A stretch of DNA of 64,000 bases from Tautonia marina (GCF_009177065.1 NZ_WEZF01000028.1:1-64000); one strand, 5' to 3'. Numbered from the stretch's first letter, positions 44,201 through 52,175 are shown. Notes: generated by a model not told the origin, from the sequence alone. Numbers and translations: made by a program.

Positions 44201-45570
44201 TCCGCGGTTTCGGGATCGAACAGGCCGGTGTCGTACTCGAGAACACCCAACAGAGTGTCACCGGCGTCGGTCAGCTTCAAACTCAGTTCGAGCCCGGTCG
44301 GACTTGATTGAATCTCGCGTTGAACCAGGGAGAATCCCGACCAGGACGGCTCAAGATCGCTCTGGGGTTCGACCGCAAATTGAACCGAAACGAGGGAATG
44401 ATGGGCTGGCGATCGTACCGGCCGAATCGTTTCGACGAGGATTTCCGAGGGAAGCAGGTGATGGGCCCGTGCTTCGTGAATCCAGCCGTGATTCCTGGCC
44501 ACGAGTTCCCGAAAGGTCGGGCTGCCGGAGAGATTGGCACGGAGCGGAAGCACGTTGGTCACCGGTCCGACCAGGTCCTGCAGATCCGGATGCTGACGCC
44601 CATCGTCAGGGTAGCCGACAACCAGCTCCTCGCTCCCCGCCATCCGAGCCAGGAGGATCTCAAACCCCGCCAGGATCACGGTGGCGATCGGAACTCCTTC
44701 CGCATCGCCAAGCGCTCGCAGGTCATTGAGCCTTGACCCAGCGAGCGACCACGCGAGCCGAGCCGTGGTCGTTCCCGGATCAACCTGTCGGGGCCGGTCG
44801 AACGGCAGTTCGAGCGGATCAGGCGCATTCGCCAGGTGGTTGGTCCAAAACGCAAGGGCTCGCCGCCGCGTCTCCTCCTGAGCCGGAGACCGTTGCCAGG
44901 TGGCATAGGCGCGGTATTGCCGTGGGAACGAGGTGAAGCCGCAGAGCGCTTGGGCGTCGTCGAGAGCGCGATAACGGGTCCCAAGGTCCCGCAAGATGAG
45001 GTCTTCAGAGAAGGGATCCACCGCGATTCGGTGGAAGGACAGGACAAGAAGGTGGTCTTCGCTGGAGACGCGGATGAGCGTGGCCCGGATGGGCAATTCC
45101 GCCGCCAGATCGAACGGATGGCGCGCCTGTTCCATGATCAGGCGATCAGCCTCAGGGCCCGCGTCGGGCCAACCGCTCTGATCATGAACACTGAGCGAGG
45201 GGCAGTCATCGACGTCAACCACGACGGCACCGGGGACTCCCTCCACGGTTTGGATCCGTGACCGGAGCACCTCGTGACGTCGAAGCAGTTCGAGCCAGGC
45301 ACCACGAAGTCGGTTCGCATCGAGTGGTCCGACGATTCGGAGCACTCGCGTCTTCTGAAAGGTGGTTGGTGGGATCGAAAGTTGCTCAAGAAGCCAGAGG
45401 CGCTCTTGGACGAACGAAAGCGGAGCGGGCTCGGTTTGCTCGGGTGACCGTGTCACGACTGTTCGGGTTCTCGAATGCTGTGTTGCGATCGTCTGCCCAA
45501 GCCGCAATGGGTGGATTTCTGCCTGAGAGCAGGTTGCCTGATTCTCGTTCGTCTTCATGATCCTCAACAC
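38224..45570 (-). CDS. Two-module nonribosomal peptide synthetase, C(degenerate)-A-T-C-A-T-TE
   Basis: 2448 residues. C1 (about 50-490) has HRIAVDP at 180-186 instead of HHxxxDG, so the catalytic second His is Arg. A1 (about 515-1015) has IYTSGSTGLPKG; reading the specificity pocket gives D713 V714 W717 H756 F782 S784 L809 V817 E818 K1009, close to the serine code of EntF. T1 has GGHSL (Ser1066). C2 (about 1130-1560) has intact HHIACDG (1265-1271). A2 (about 1585-2090) gives D A F L L G V T F K, suggesting an aliphatic residue. T2 has LGGHSL (Ser2135). The thioesterase has GYSLGG (Ser2275). No epimerisation or tailoring domain. Predicted product is a dipeptide or an oligomer/cycle of it. ATG 45570 or 45558. 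Confidence 0.92.
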   Translation of the reverse strand: MLRIMKTNENQATCSQAEIHPLRLGQTIATQHSRTRTVVTRSPEQTEPAPLSFVQERLWLLEQLSIPPTTFQKTRVLRIVGPLDANRLRGAWLELLRRHEVLRSRIQTVEGVPGAVVVDVDDCPSLSVHDQSGWPDAGPEADRLIMEQARHPFDLAAELPIRATLIRVSSEDHLLVLSFHRIAVDPFSEDLILRDLGTRYRALDDAQALCGFTSFPRQYRAYATWQRSPAQEETRRRALAFWTNHLANAPDPLELPFDRPRQVDPGTTTARLAWSLAGSRLNDLRALGDAEGVPIATVILAGFEILLARMAGSEELVVGYPDDGRQHPDLQDLVGPVTNVLPLRANLSGSPTFRELVARNHGWIHEARAHHLLPSEILVETIRPVRSPAHHSLVSVQFAVEPQSDLEPSWSGFSLVQREIQSSPTGLELSLKLTDAGDTLLGVLEYDTGLFDPETADRVLGRLQIILDGAVADPDQTIDRLPILSKSELDRVVHEWNATQRDLPIETTLHHLIEDQVQKTPTQVAVLFPDVDDDGGVIPAALTFAELNQRANRLAHHLRSLGVGAETTVAVVAERSPELVIALLGVLKAGAAYLPLDPSAPASYLKGLLDDAQPNAIVTQPSLMETVMTLGQPAPLVELRFPDIEPPGSDENPEPINTPNHAAYLIYTSGSTGLPKGVINEHRAICNRLLWGQLTFPIGPGDRVLQKTPYTFDVSVWEFFWPLMTGACLVLARPDGHRDPSYIARLITRAQVTHCHFVPSMLGPFLDDPGAPGCLSTLRHVFSSGEALTADLRDRFFERLGSSVELHNLYGPTEAAVEVTYHHCHPDDRPGPVPIGRPIANARTYILDPHGQPQPIGVAGELFLGGLCVARGYLNRPELTIERFLVDPFEPAANARLYRTGDRARWLPDGSIEYLGRLDHQMKIRGVRIEPGEVEAALRRHPDVSEAAVVAYEDSVAGSWLAAYLVAPPGTLPPSAAVLRRFLSEELPEAAIPSAYVPLEALPLTTSGKLNRKALPSVQRGSFGGTTETPPPRDPVETALADCWSDILGVEAIGLGDDFFEMGGHSLAAARVMARIRLIFGVELPIRALFENPTLAALARRVSVALRDSISVGESVAAAGPLRRAQGSPTPVSPSQWRLWFLDQISPGLPSYNLSSAERLTGPLDEPALSRSLGEVVRRHEALRTVFRLDADTNPIPVVLPDNQPSWPLPIEDLSSVPDHERRSVLTKRLNTEGEVPFDLSVGPLFRARLVRLGPEDHVLQLTVHHIACDGWSLGLIWRDIAACYHNQTTGQFAPLPELAVTFGDFAAWQAGRLEGDAFRNRMDSWIDQLEDLPTVLELPTDRPRPSVASMKGGHVPIEVPGAVAQGLTNLARSEGASLFMVLLAAFAALLRRYSGQTDLAIGSPGAGRPHPDLDEVVGCFVNLLVMRVKLPGDPTFRELVREARETTLETMAHQDIPFERIVESLNPRRDPGQHPLIQAVFTVQDYPRPALGWGTLHASTVEFELDVAKFDLTLMMTVHRGTIRGQLGYNAEIFDGNTASRLVDHFQILLRDAVAQPDQPLSACSFLTDQERRQLASWNETTTDYPRERSLVELFHEQVAARPNFPAIEDGDRILSYRELRAHADRLATRLRAAGVSVGDKVGLLIDRSADAVIALLAVLKTGATYVPVAPDTPARRLEYLFRDSAASVVLVRQGETDRVPQTFTGSVIELGNAPCELDALEVVDPPVDASAPAYLIYTSGSTGLPKGVLVPHRAVVRLVVGTDYAALDASDRVALASTLAFDASTFEVWGALLHGGTLVVIARETLVNPAALRNLLVSKRITTLFLTTALFHQIAQSQPSTFGSLRHLLVGGEELDPAAARAVLQSSQPPCRLLNVYGPTESTTFATWHPVQVDEVAEGVHSVPIGRPIANTTAYVLDEHHRPLPVGLPGELWLGGDGLALGYHHAPELTAQRFVPNPFGDGSEPRLYRTGDRVRRLPDGTLVFLGRLDNQIKLRGFRVEPGEIEAALRRHPGVLDAAVVPQPDGSGGMRLVAFVVLDGSDGTADRLRPALRDELPEFLVPSLVVAVEALPMTSSGKIDRLALISRKLDDPEPTGAPSEALTEDEQTLLRLWQEVLPNRAIGPDDDFFDLGGHSLLATRLFARIEDEFGIRPPLTTLLAQSTVRRFAATLRKTIPSCSPSRLVAITPVDGAQLPPFVCFPGGFGRDGMLLGHGLSLASLARRLGPDAPFLSVTLGQVPSGQTFAALIPALAEQFLDDLKTVLPEGPYYLGGYSLGGLLALEVARRLIAEGHSMGMLALIDVFGPNYPKRRSRREWIGAHLKNLRNRSTTDRFKYFSEKIQSKIRPGTRLKTTPHSPEPRDEILWNSFEAYLQGLEPYPGRIVLFRAATQPQKARVSHEDATNGWGAIANGGVEVIECPGNHLTMLQPPHLGFLATALREALRNHSQ

Positions 45571-46023
45571 TCAGAACAGAAGGCGGATGGCATGCACTTG
45601 CAAATCACACGAACCGGGATTGTCCAGCTTCATCAGGGACCGGCCGTTTGCTTTGGCCGAGGTCAAACCGAACAGGCGGACTGCGTGAATCGTTCACGCT
45701 GGAGTGCGAAAACGCTCGATTCTTCCCCTTGTGATGCGGCGATGCGAATCAAGGTCAGCGGAGCGAATCCTTCGAGCAAGTCGTCACAAGTGATTCAAAA
45801 CCAAACGGTTGCAAAGCGTGCCTGGTCCAAGAGTCGTACCGTCTGAGAACCAGGATCAGGGACGCAGGGTTTCAGGGAAAACGAGGATGACTGGTCAAAT
45901 GTGACACCCCTCTCACCCGGATGAGGCGGACCTCCCTGCGCATCCGATCTGCCGAGGTTCCTTCTGGGGCGATCAGAAGGAGTTCGAGGGAGAATGGCTC
46001 GTCTTAAACAATGGTGTGAGCGT
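45571..46023. other. Intergenic region upstream of the NRPS
   Basis: About 450 bp between the NRPS start and the DUF1501 gene stop. It should hold the NRPS promoter on the minus strand. I see no RNA gene, no strong hairpin and no convincing open frame; a 123-codon plus-strand frame (45475-45846) runs antisense into the NRPS start and lacks any recognisable domain. Confidence 0.45.
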
Positions 46024-47454
46024 TCACGCCAGAAGGTCGCGGAGGACCCGACCGTGGACGTTGGTCAGACGGCGCTGAATGCCGTTGTGATAGAAGGTCA
46101 AGCGTTCGTGGTCGAGCCCGAGCAGGTGCAGCACGGTGGCGTGAAAGTCGTTCCAGTGGACGGGGGACTCGACGGCCTTCCAGCCGAGTTCGTCGGTCGA
46201 TCCGTAGGCGATGCCGGGCTTCAGCCCGGCGCCGGCGAGCCAGACGGAGAAGCCGTACTGGTTGTGATCGCGGCCGGTGCCGACGACATCGGCGGCGGAC
46301 TGGGTGAAGGGGGTGCGGCCGAACTCGGTCGTGAACAGGACGATCGTGTCGTCGAGCAGGCCGCGGCGGCGGAGGTCGCGGAGCAAGCCGGCGACGGGCC
46401 GATCGATCCGCGCGGCTTCCTGGCCGTGGTTCTGGCGAACGTCTTCGTGACCATCCCAGTTGCGGCGGGGGCTGCCGAAGGTACCGCCGGAGAAAAGCTG
46501 CACAAACCGAACGCCGCGTTCCAGGAGTCGTCGGGCGAGCAGGCAGGAGCGGCCAAACGGGGCCGATTCGGGGCGGTCGATGCCGTAGAGGGCCAGGGTC
46601 TCGGGACCTTCGGCCGCGAGGCTTGCGACCTCGGGGACGGCGGCTTGCATGCGGGCGGCCAGCTCGTAGGCCTGGATCCGCGCGGCGAAGGCGTCATCAC
46701 CGGATCGGGAGGCAAGGTGGTCGCGGTTCATGGCCTCGAGGAGGGATCGGGAGGCGGCCTCGGCGCCGGGATCCACGGGGCGATCAGGAAAGAGATCCTC
46801 AATCGGTGCCCCTTCGGAGCGGATCATCACCCCTTGGTGCTGGGCCGGCAGGAAGCCGTTGGACCAGTGGATCGCGCCGCCGGCGGGCAGTTCCCGGGCG
46901 TCGGGGATGACGACAAACGCGGGCAGGTCGTCGGCCTCGGACCCGAGCCCGTAGGAGAGCCACGAGCCGAGCGCGGGGAAGCCGTTGAGCCGAAATCCGC
47001 TGTTCTCCTGGAACATGGCGGGGGTGTGGTTCGACGTTTCGGCATACATCGAACGGATGATCGTCAGCTCGTCGGCCAGCTCGGCGAGTTCGGGGAAGAG
47101 CTCGGAGATCATGAGTCCGCTCTGACCACGCGGCCGGAACGTCCAGTCCGGCGCCCGCAGGCGGCCGACCTGCCCGAAGAAGACGTCGGGACGCTCGTCG
47201 GAGACGAGGGACTGGCCGTGCGCGCGGATCAGCTCCGGTTTGTGGTCAAACGAGTCGACATGACTCATTGCCCCGCAGAGGCAAATGTGGATGGCCCGGC
47301 TCGCCCGGGGGGAGAAATGCGGGGGGATCACCCCGGACGCGCCGGGCTCGTCCGGCGTCCCGGCCCGGAGCGCCCCATCGCGGAGCAGGAGCGAGGCCGA
47401 GGCCGCGGAGGCCAGGCCATTGCGGGCCCAGTTGAGGAAGTCGCGACGGTCCAT
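46024..47454 (-). CDS. DUF1501 family protein with Tat signal
   Basis: 476-residue secreted protein of the DUF1501 (sulfatase-like) family that is expanded in planctomycetes. From ATG 47454 the twin-arginine signal MDRRDFLNWARNGLASAASASLLL is intact; the longer frame adds residues from the preceding gene. Family features include HICLCGAMSHVDSFDHKPEL near residue 65, LFPELAELADELTIIRSM, and near the C-terminus TIVLFTTEFGRTPF and GRDHNQYGFSVWLAGAGLKPG. It starts 42 bp after the stop of the large DUF1553 protein, its standard partner. The function of this pair is not established; a role in handling complex polysaccharides has been proposed for such gene pairs. Confidence 0.9.
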   Translation of the reverse strand: MDRRDFLNWARNGLASAASASLLLRDGALRAGTPDEPGASGVIPPHFSPRASRAIHICLCGAMSHVDSFDHKPELIRAHGQSLVSDERPDVFFGQVGRLRAPDWTFRPRGQSGLMISELFPELAELADELTIIRSMYAETSNHTPAMFQENSGFRLNGFPALGSWLSYGLGSEADDLPAFVVIPDARELPAGGAIHWSNGFLPAQHQGVMIRSEGAPIEDLFPDRPVDPGAEAASRSLLEAMNRDHLASRSGDDAFAARIQAYELAARMQAAVPEVASLAAEGPETLALYGIDRPESAPFGRSCLLARRLLERGVRFVQLFSGGTFGSPRRNWDGHEDVRQNHGQEAARIDRPVAGLLRDLRRRGLLDDTIVLFTTEFGRTPFTQSAADVVGTGRDHNQYGFSVWLAGAGLKPGIAYGSTDELGWKAVESPVHWNDFHATVLHLLGLDHERLTFYHNGIQRRLTNVHGRVLRDLLA

Positions 47455-47495
47455 CTTGCCTGCCCCGGCGATCTGCCGACGAATCGAGGAATGAG

Positions 47496-50486
47496 TCAAT
47501 CGATGAACAGGAATTCGTTGCTGTTGAACAGGGCCCGGCAAACGGTGGCCAGGCCGTGGTCCCTGGCGACCTGGACCGCTCGGGATCGTTCGGCCTTAGA
47601 AGGACCGCGGCCGAGGGCGAGCAGGTAGGCCCGGTCGATCCGGGCCTCGAGGCCCGGCCCCGCCTCGGACTCCAGGCGATCGGCGAAGCGCGCGGACAGG
47701 TCCAGGACCATGGCGTTGTTCAGCATCGCCAAAGCCTGCAGCGGCGTGTTGGTCACGGTGCGGACCGGGGCAGTCGTCGAGGGGTCGGGGCAGTCGAGGG
47801 CGTCGAGGAAACTGCTGCGTCCCCCCCGCGCCCAGGTGCGGAACAGGGTCCGGCGCTGCGAGCCCGGCCCGGTCGGATCGGTCGGCTGGTAATGGGTGGT
47901 AATCGTCCCTTCGGCCCGGACGATCGCGAAATCGCGGAACCCCGGACCACCGATCGCCGGATCGAGCGCTCCGGCGACGGCGAGCATCGCATCGCGGACC
48001 ATCTCGGCGTCCAGCCGCTTCGGAGGGTTGCGCCAGAGGAGGCGGTTGTCGGCATCGATTTGAGCCGATTCGGGGTCGAAGCGCGACGACCGCCGGTAGG
48101 CGGAGGACGTGAGGATGCGGCGGTGCAGGTGCTTGAGGCTCCAGTGGTGCTCGATCAGATCACGCGCGAGCCAGTCGAGCACGTCAGGATGCGAGGGATC
48201 GCCCCCGTTGAAGCCGAAATCGCTGGGAGTCGCGACCAGCCCAGTGCCAAAGGATGCTTGCCAGATCCGGTTGACGATCACCCGGGCAAACAGGGGGTTC
48301 TCCGGGTGGCTGATCCAGGCGGCCAGGCGGGTCCTGCGCTCCGCATCGGGAGCCTCAGGATCGAGCCCGAACGCGCTGGGGATCGTGGCATCGATTGCCG
48401 AAAGACCACCGGGAGCAACCACCTCGGCCGGGGTCGCGGGATCACCCCGGATCAAGCGATGCGAGGTCCCCGGCTCTCGGGGCGAAACCGCGTAGGCGGT
48501 GCGCGTCGACGCGAGTCGATCCTGGACCCGGTCCCGTTCGGCCAGGAGGCGGTCACGATCACGGCGAAGGTCGGCGGGCAGAGCCTCGGCGATTGCCTGC
48601 GGGTCGATCGGGGCCCCGTGTTGAAACGAGGCGGCGACGTCCTCGGCGGTCAGGGCCCGATCATGGACCGCGGCCCGGGCGATCCGGCCGGCGAGCATCC
48701 GGTTCCCCCCCGGTTCGCCGTGCCGCAGGCCGAAGACGACCTGGGCCTGGCCGGCCTCGAACGTCTTCAAACCGGCCGATCGGTAGGGAGAGCCATACGG
48801 TTGGCCGTCGCGATAGGCGGTGATCGTGCCATCGGCCTCGTAGACGAGGGCGAGGTGAACGAAGCGGCGGTCGGCCTCGTCTTCGGGAGGCCCCTGGAAC
48901 GATTTCGTCCGGGAAAAGCCATCGCTGCCGGCCATCCAGTGCCCCGCCTCCTGTTCACCGAAGACGATGGCATCGAACGTCTGGCCGTCGAGCGTCTGCA
49001 CGCTCACCACCCCGCCGCCGCGCTGGGTGAGGTCATCGAGCCGGACCCAGGCTTCCAGCGTTTTGACTCCGAGATCCTCCGTCAACGGCGCCGAGGCGAG
49101 AAACCCCGAGGAGCCATCGACGATCAGGCTCTCGGGGTCGAGGCGCGCACCGCCTCGAAGCGTGCCGGGCAGACCGCCCTGGAGGTCGGTCGGGCCGCGA
49201 TCGAACTCCCATCGAAGCGTGGGGATCGGAACCGCATTGAGGGATTCCGGACTGCATCGCGTGCGCAACTGTTCGCGCACGGGCTGCTCGAGGGCGCGCA
49301 GGCGATCGGAAAGTGCCGCGAATCGGCGACGGGCCGCCAGGGTGTCCGGGTCGATCGCCGAGAGGTCGCGCACCCCGTGGCGGACCCCGTCGAGCGCCGC
49401 GGCCATCCGGTAGTAATCCGTCTGGGGAATCGGGTCGAACTTGTGGTCGTGGCAGCGGGCGCAGTGGACCGTGAGGCCGAGGAAGGTCTGCGAGACGGTG
49501 CTGACCAGGTCTTCCAGCTCGTCCTGACGCACCACCTTCCGCATGGCCTCGCTCTGCTGCCCCTGGCCGACGGAGTCGTAGGAACCGGCCACCAGGAAGC
49601 CGGTCGCCTCGATCGCGCTCGGATCGTCGGGGGCCAGCAGGTCGCCGGCGATCTGGAGGCGGGCGAAGGTGTCATACGGCATGTCGGCGTTGAGCGCTTG
49701 CACGACCCAGTCGCGGTAGCGCCAGGCGTCGGGCCGGAATTCGTCGTGTTCGAAGCCGTTGCTCTCGCCAAAGCGGGCCAGGTCGAGCCAGGCTCGGGCC
49801 CATCGGACCCCGTACTGCGGAGACGCCAGCAGACGATCGACCAGCCGCTCGTAGGCGTCGGGCCGGTCGTCGGCCACGAACGCTTCGACCGCGTCCGGAT
49901 CGGGAGGCAGGCCGGTCAGATCAAAGGTCACCCGACGAATGAGCGTACGACGATCCGCCATTCCGAGCGGTTGAAGCCCTTGCTGGTCAAGGCGGTGGCG
50001 AATCATCACATCGATCGGCGTTGACTCCTCCGCGAGCGCCAACCCCGGGAGATCCGGTCGTCGGAGCGGTGCCAGCGACCACCAGTCGCGCCCGGCCCTG
50101 CGATCGGTCGAGGCGGCGAAGGGGTCAATCGGGTCCGAGCCCCACGGCGCTCCGCGTTCAATCCAGGAACGAAGCTGCTCAGCCTCGTCCTCCGGCAAGG
50201 GGTGGTCCGGCGGCATGAGACCGTCCTCAACCGCGATCCAGAGGAGGCTCTCATCGAGGTTCCCCGGCGTGACCGCCGCGCCGCCGTGGCCCCCCTTGAG
50301 GGCTCCTGCCTGGCGTGACAGATCAAGCCCGCCTTTCGGATCCGGGCCGGAATGGCAGTCGAGGCATCGCGCGGCCAGGATTGGGGCCACCGATTGATCG
50401 AATTCGAACGCCGGTGGGGCATCCGGCTGGCCGATCGCCACTGGGCCATACAACAGGGTCGCCGCGACGATCAGAGCAAGGCGCAT
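47496..50486 (-). CDS. PSCyt1-DUF1549-LamG-like-DUF1553 secreted protein
   Basis: 996-residue secreted protein from ATG 50486 with signal MRLALIVAATLLYGPVAIG. The planctomycete cytochrome-like domain has ILAARCLDCHSG (haem-binding CxxCH) near residue 40. DUF1549 follows with IDVMIRHRLDQQGLQPL, RVTFDLTGLPPDP and a second CxxCH (CARCHDHKFDPIPQTDYY). A concanavalin/LamG-like domain (about 430-600, with SGFLASAPLTEDLGVKTLEAWV) sits in the middle. DUF1553 ends the protein (FARVIVNRIWQASFG, PSDFGFNGGDPSHPDVLDWLA). The two haem sites suggest electron transfer at the cell surface. It forms a two-gene unit with the DUF1501 gene. Confidence 0.92.
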   Translation of the reverse strand: MRLALIVAATLLYGPVAIGQPDAPPAFEFDQSVAPILAARCLDCHSGPDPKGGLDLSRQAGALKGGHGGAAVTPGNLDESLLWIAVEDGLMPPDHPLPEDEAEQLRSWIERGAPWGSDPIDPFAASTDRRAGRDWWSLAPLRRPDLPGLALAEESTPIDVMIRHRLDQQGLQPLGMADRRTLIRRVTFDLTGLPPDPDAVEAFVADDRPDAYERLVDRLLASPQYGVRWARAWLDLARFGESNGFEHDEFRPDAWRYRDWVVQALNADMPYDTFARLQIAGDLLAPDDPSAIEATGFLVAGSYDSVGQGQQSEAMRKVVRQDELEDLVSTVSQTFLGLTVHCARCHDHKFDPIPQTDYYRMAAALDGVRHGVRDLSAIDPDTLAARRRFAALSDRLRALEQPVREQLRTRCSPESLNAVPIPTLRWEFDRGPTDLQGGLPGTLRGGARLDPESLIVDGSSGFLASAPLTEDLGVKTLEAWVRLDDLTQRGGGVVSVQTLDGQTFDAIVFGEQEAGHWMAGSDGFSRTKSFQGPPEDEADRRFVHLALVYEADGTITAYRDGQPYGSPYRSAGLKTFEAGQAQVVFGLRHGEPGGNRMLAGRIARAAVHDRALTAEDVAASFQHGAPIDPQAIAEALPADLRRDRDRLLAERDRVQDRLASTRTAYAVSPREPGTSHRLIRGDPATPAEVVAPGGLSAIDATIPSAFGLDPEAPDAERRTRLAAWISHPENPLFARVIVNRIWQASFGTGLVATPSDFGFNGGDPSHPDVLDWLARDLIEHHWSLKHLHRRILTSSAYRRSSRFDPESAQIDADNRLLWRNPPKRLDAEMVRDAMLAVAGALDPAIGGPGFRDFAIVRAEGTITTHYQPTDPTGPGSQRRTLFRTWARGGRSSFLDALDCPDPSTTAPVRTVTNTPLQALAMLNNAMVLDLSARFADRLESEAGPGLEARIDRAYLLALGRGPSKAERSRAVQVARDHGLATVCRALFNSNEFLFID

Positions 50487-50814
50487 TCCGCACACTCCCC
50501 CGGCTTCAAGGATCGAAGATCGACCCACCCGACCCGAACCCTCATCAAACACGATTGCTCAATATCCGATCGTTCCCGACCCATCCCGGTCCGTCAAGCC
50601 TTTGGCGTGGTCGATCCGGAGTCCAGGGAGCGCGAACGGGTCGAATCGCCTCCCGAATGTCAGAGGCCACCGGGTCTGGAAAGAGTCTCGGAATGGCTCA
50701 AAGGCAAGGGTGCAGGCCATTGGCGCGGCCCCTCCGGACGCGTGGCATGCCGGAAGGCATCAGGCAGACAGCGGGACGCGATCCGCTAGAATGAAGGATG
50801 GGAGGATTTCCATC
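50487..50814. other. Divergent intergenic region
   Basis: 328 bp between the divergently oriented DUF1553 and DUF4058 genes, presumably holding both promoters. Apart from GGGAGGA at about 50800-50806, the ribosome-binding site of the DUF4058 gene, I see no repeat, hairpin or gene. Confidence 0.4.
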
Positions 50815-51570
50815 ATGCCGCTCCGCGATCATTTCCGTCCGCCGATGGATCAGTTCATGTCGTGGGACGGGGTCCACGGTCAATGGCCCGCGATGATCGT
50901 CCTGGCGCTCTCAGCTCGATTGCCGAACGGCTATCTCGCCGCGCCTCATATTCACCTGGGATCGTCAATCGAGGTGGACGTCGCGACCTTCGATCGACCT
51001 GAGGAACAGCCGGAGCCCTTCGCCGGATCGGACGAAGGGGGGGGGACGGCGACGGCCACGGCAACGATGACCGCAACCTGGGCACCGCCGAAGCCGACCC
51101 TGGCGATCAGGGCCGACGTGCCGAAGGCCGACGAGTACGAGGTGCGGGTCTACGACACCAGGCGGGGGCGTCGGCTGGTGGCGGCGGTGGAGTTCGTGAG
51201 CCCCTCGAACGAGGACCGTCCTGAACATCGCCGGGCGTTTGTGATCCAGTGCGCCGCGATGCTCGCCGAAGGCGTTTGTGTGGCGATCGTCGATGTGGTC
51301 ACGACCCGGGCGGTCAACCTGTACGGCGAGCTGCTGGCGATGATCGGCCATGCCGACCCCATGCTCGGGCACGATCCCCCCGTGATCTCGGCCGCCTCAT
51401 GCCGCTGGATGCGGCGCGGCGACGCCCGAATTCTTGAGTCGTGGGCCTACCCGCTGGAACTTGACAAGGAGTTGCCGACCCTGCCCCTCTGGCTGGCCCC
51501 CGATCTGGCCGTGCCGCTCGACCTGGAAGGAAGCTACGAGGACACCTGTCGAGCCCTCCGCATCCCGTAA
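50815..51570 (+). CDS. DUF4058 family protein
   Basis: 251-residue soluble protein matching DUF4058 as far as I can judge. The start PLRDHFRPPMDQFMSWDGVHGQWPAMIVLALSARLPNGYLAAPHIHLG is family-like, followed by ADEYEVRVYDTRRGRRLVAAVEFVSPSNEDRPEHRRAFVIQCAAML and a C-terminal LPLWLAPDLAVPLDLEGSYEDTCRALRI. EFVSPSNK-like segments resemble PD-(D/E)XK or Uma2-type folds, but the function is unknown. ATG 50815 follows GGGAGGA at 8 bases. A Gly/Thr/Ala low-complexity stretch (DEGGGTATATATMTAT) near residue 70 is not part of the usual family core. Confidence 0.75.
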   Translation: MPLRDHFRPPMDQFMSWDGVHGQWPAMIVLALSARLPNGYLAAPHIHLGSSIEVDVATFDRPEEQPEPFAGSDEGGGTATATATMTATWAPPKPTLAIRADVPKADEYEVRVYDTRRGRRLVAAVEFVSPSNEDRPEHRRAFVIQCAAMLAEGVCVAIVDVVTTRAVNLYGELLAMIGHADPMLGHDPPVISAASCRWMRRGDARILESWAYPLELDKELPTLPLWLAPDLAVPLDLEGSYEDTCRALRIP

Positions 51571-51593
51571 CGCGCTCGGGGCCATCTTCGGAG

Positions 51594-51613
51594 AATTGCA
51601 CGTGCATGCAATT
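51594..51613. repeat. Short inverted repeat after the DUF4058 gene
   Basis: AATTGCA (51594-51600) and TGCAATT (51607-51613) form perfect 7-bp arms around CGTGCA, 24 bases after the stop at 51570. It could be a weak transcript end or a protein-binding site. No T-run follows. Confidence 0.35.
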
Positions 51614-51740
51614 GTTCGGAAAATGCTGGGCAGACCGCGGGGCTTCCGGAGGCTCGGCAAGTCGTCCGACCCCTCGGAGCCTGGATTCGCATGGTAGACT
51701 TTCCCATCGCGATTGATCGAATCGAGGCAGGGAGCACGCC

Positions 51741-52175
51741 ATGCGAACGGAATGGAAACGGCAAATGAGGTCGGTGATCGCCTGGCTCGGCGTCGGGATC
51801 GTGGCCGCATTGGCCTGGATTAGCCCCTGGAGCGAAGCTCGGGCCGATTACGATCCTCCGGTCGGGCATGAGGCGATTGGCTACGGGCCGGAAGGGTTGG
51901 CCGGCAGGGGGTACGGCAAGGGAGCCTGGTACGCGAAACCCTACCACACCAAGAGTTCGGTGTATGGCTATCAGGATTTCGCCTACGGGCGAGGTCCGTT
52001 GATCAATCTCGGGGGCGCGGCCTTGCAGCCGGGGTTTCGGGGCTATGGCATGCTGGGCAGCCCCGGCTACGGCCTGGGCATGTATCCCAGTGCCTGGACC
52101 GATCAGCGTCCCGTTCATGGGATGGGCCGCTGGTTCGGACATCGGCTCCCTCGCGGCCCTCGACACGGGTGGTAA
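51741..52175 (+). CDS. Small secreted Gly/Tyr-rich hypothetical protein
   Basis: 144-residue protein with an N-terminal signal or anchor (VIAWLGVGIVAALAWISPWSEARA, cleavage likely after ARA near residue 35). The mature part is rich in Gly, Tyr and Pro: GYGPEGLAGRGYGKGAWYAKPY, then GFRGYGMLGSPGYGLGMYP. No domain is recognisable. Such composition suits an extracellular or envelope-associated structural protein. It lies 223 bp upstream of the secretin gene in the same direction. GGCAGGGAG about 10 bases before the ATG supports the start. Confidence 0.65.
   Translation: MRTEWKRQMRSVIAWLGVGIVAALAWISPWSEARADYDPPVGHEAIGYGPEGLAGRGYGKGAWYAKPYHTKSSVYGYQDFAYGRGPLINLGGAALQPGFRGYGMLGSPGYGLGMYPSAWTDQRPVHGMGRWFGHRLPRGPRHGW

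Noticed and set aside
45475-45846. A 123-codon plus-strand frame near the NRPS start
   Set aside because: Overlaps the NRPS 5' end in antisense, lacks a ribosome-binding site and shows no recognisable features.
47556-50024. An 822-codon plus-strand open frame
   Set aside because: Antisense of the DUF1549/DUF1553 gene, which carries the recognisable domains; long mirror frames are common in GC-rich DNA.
50602-50814. N-terminal extension of the DUF4058 gene
   Set aside because: The extra 71 codons show no similarity to the family and precede a good ribosome-binding site for the ATG at 50815.
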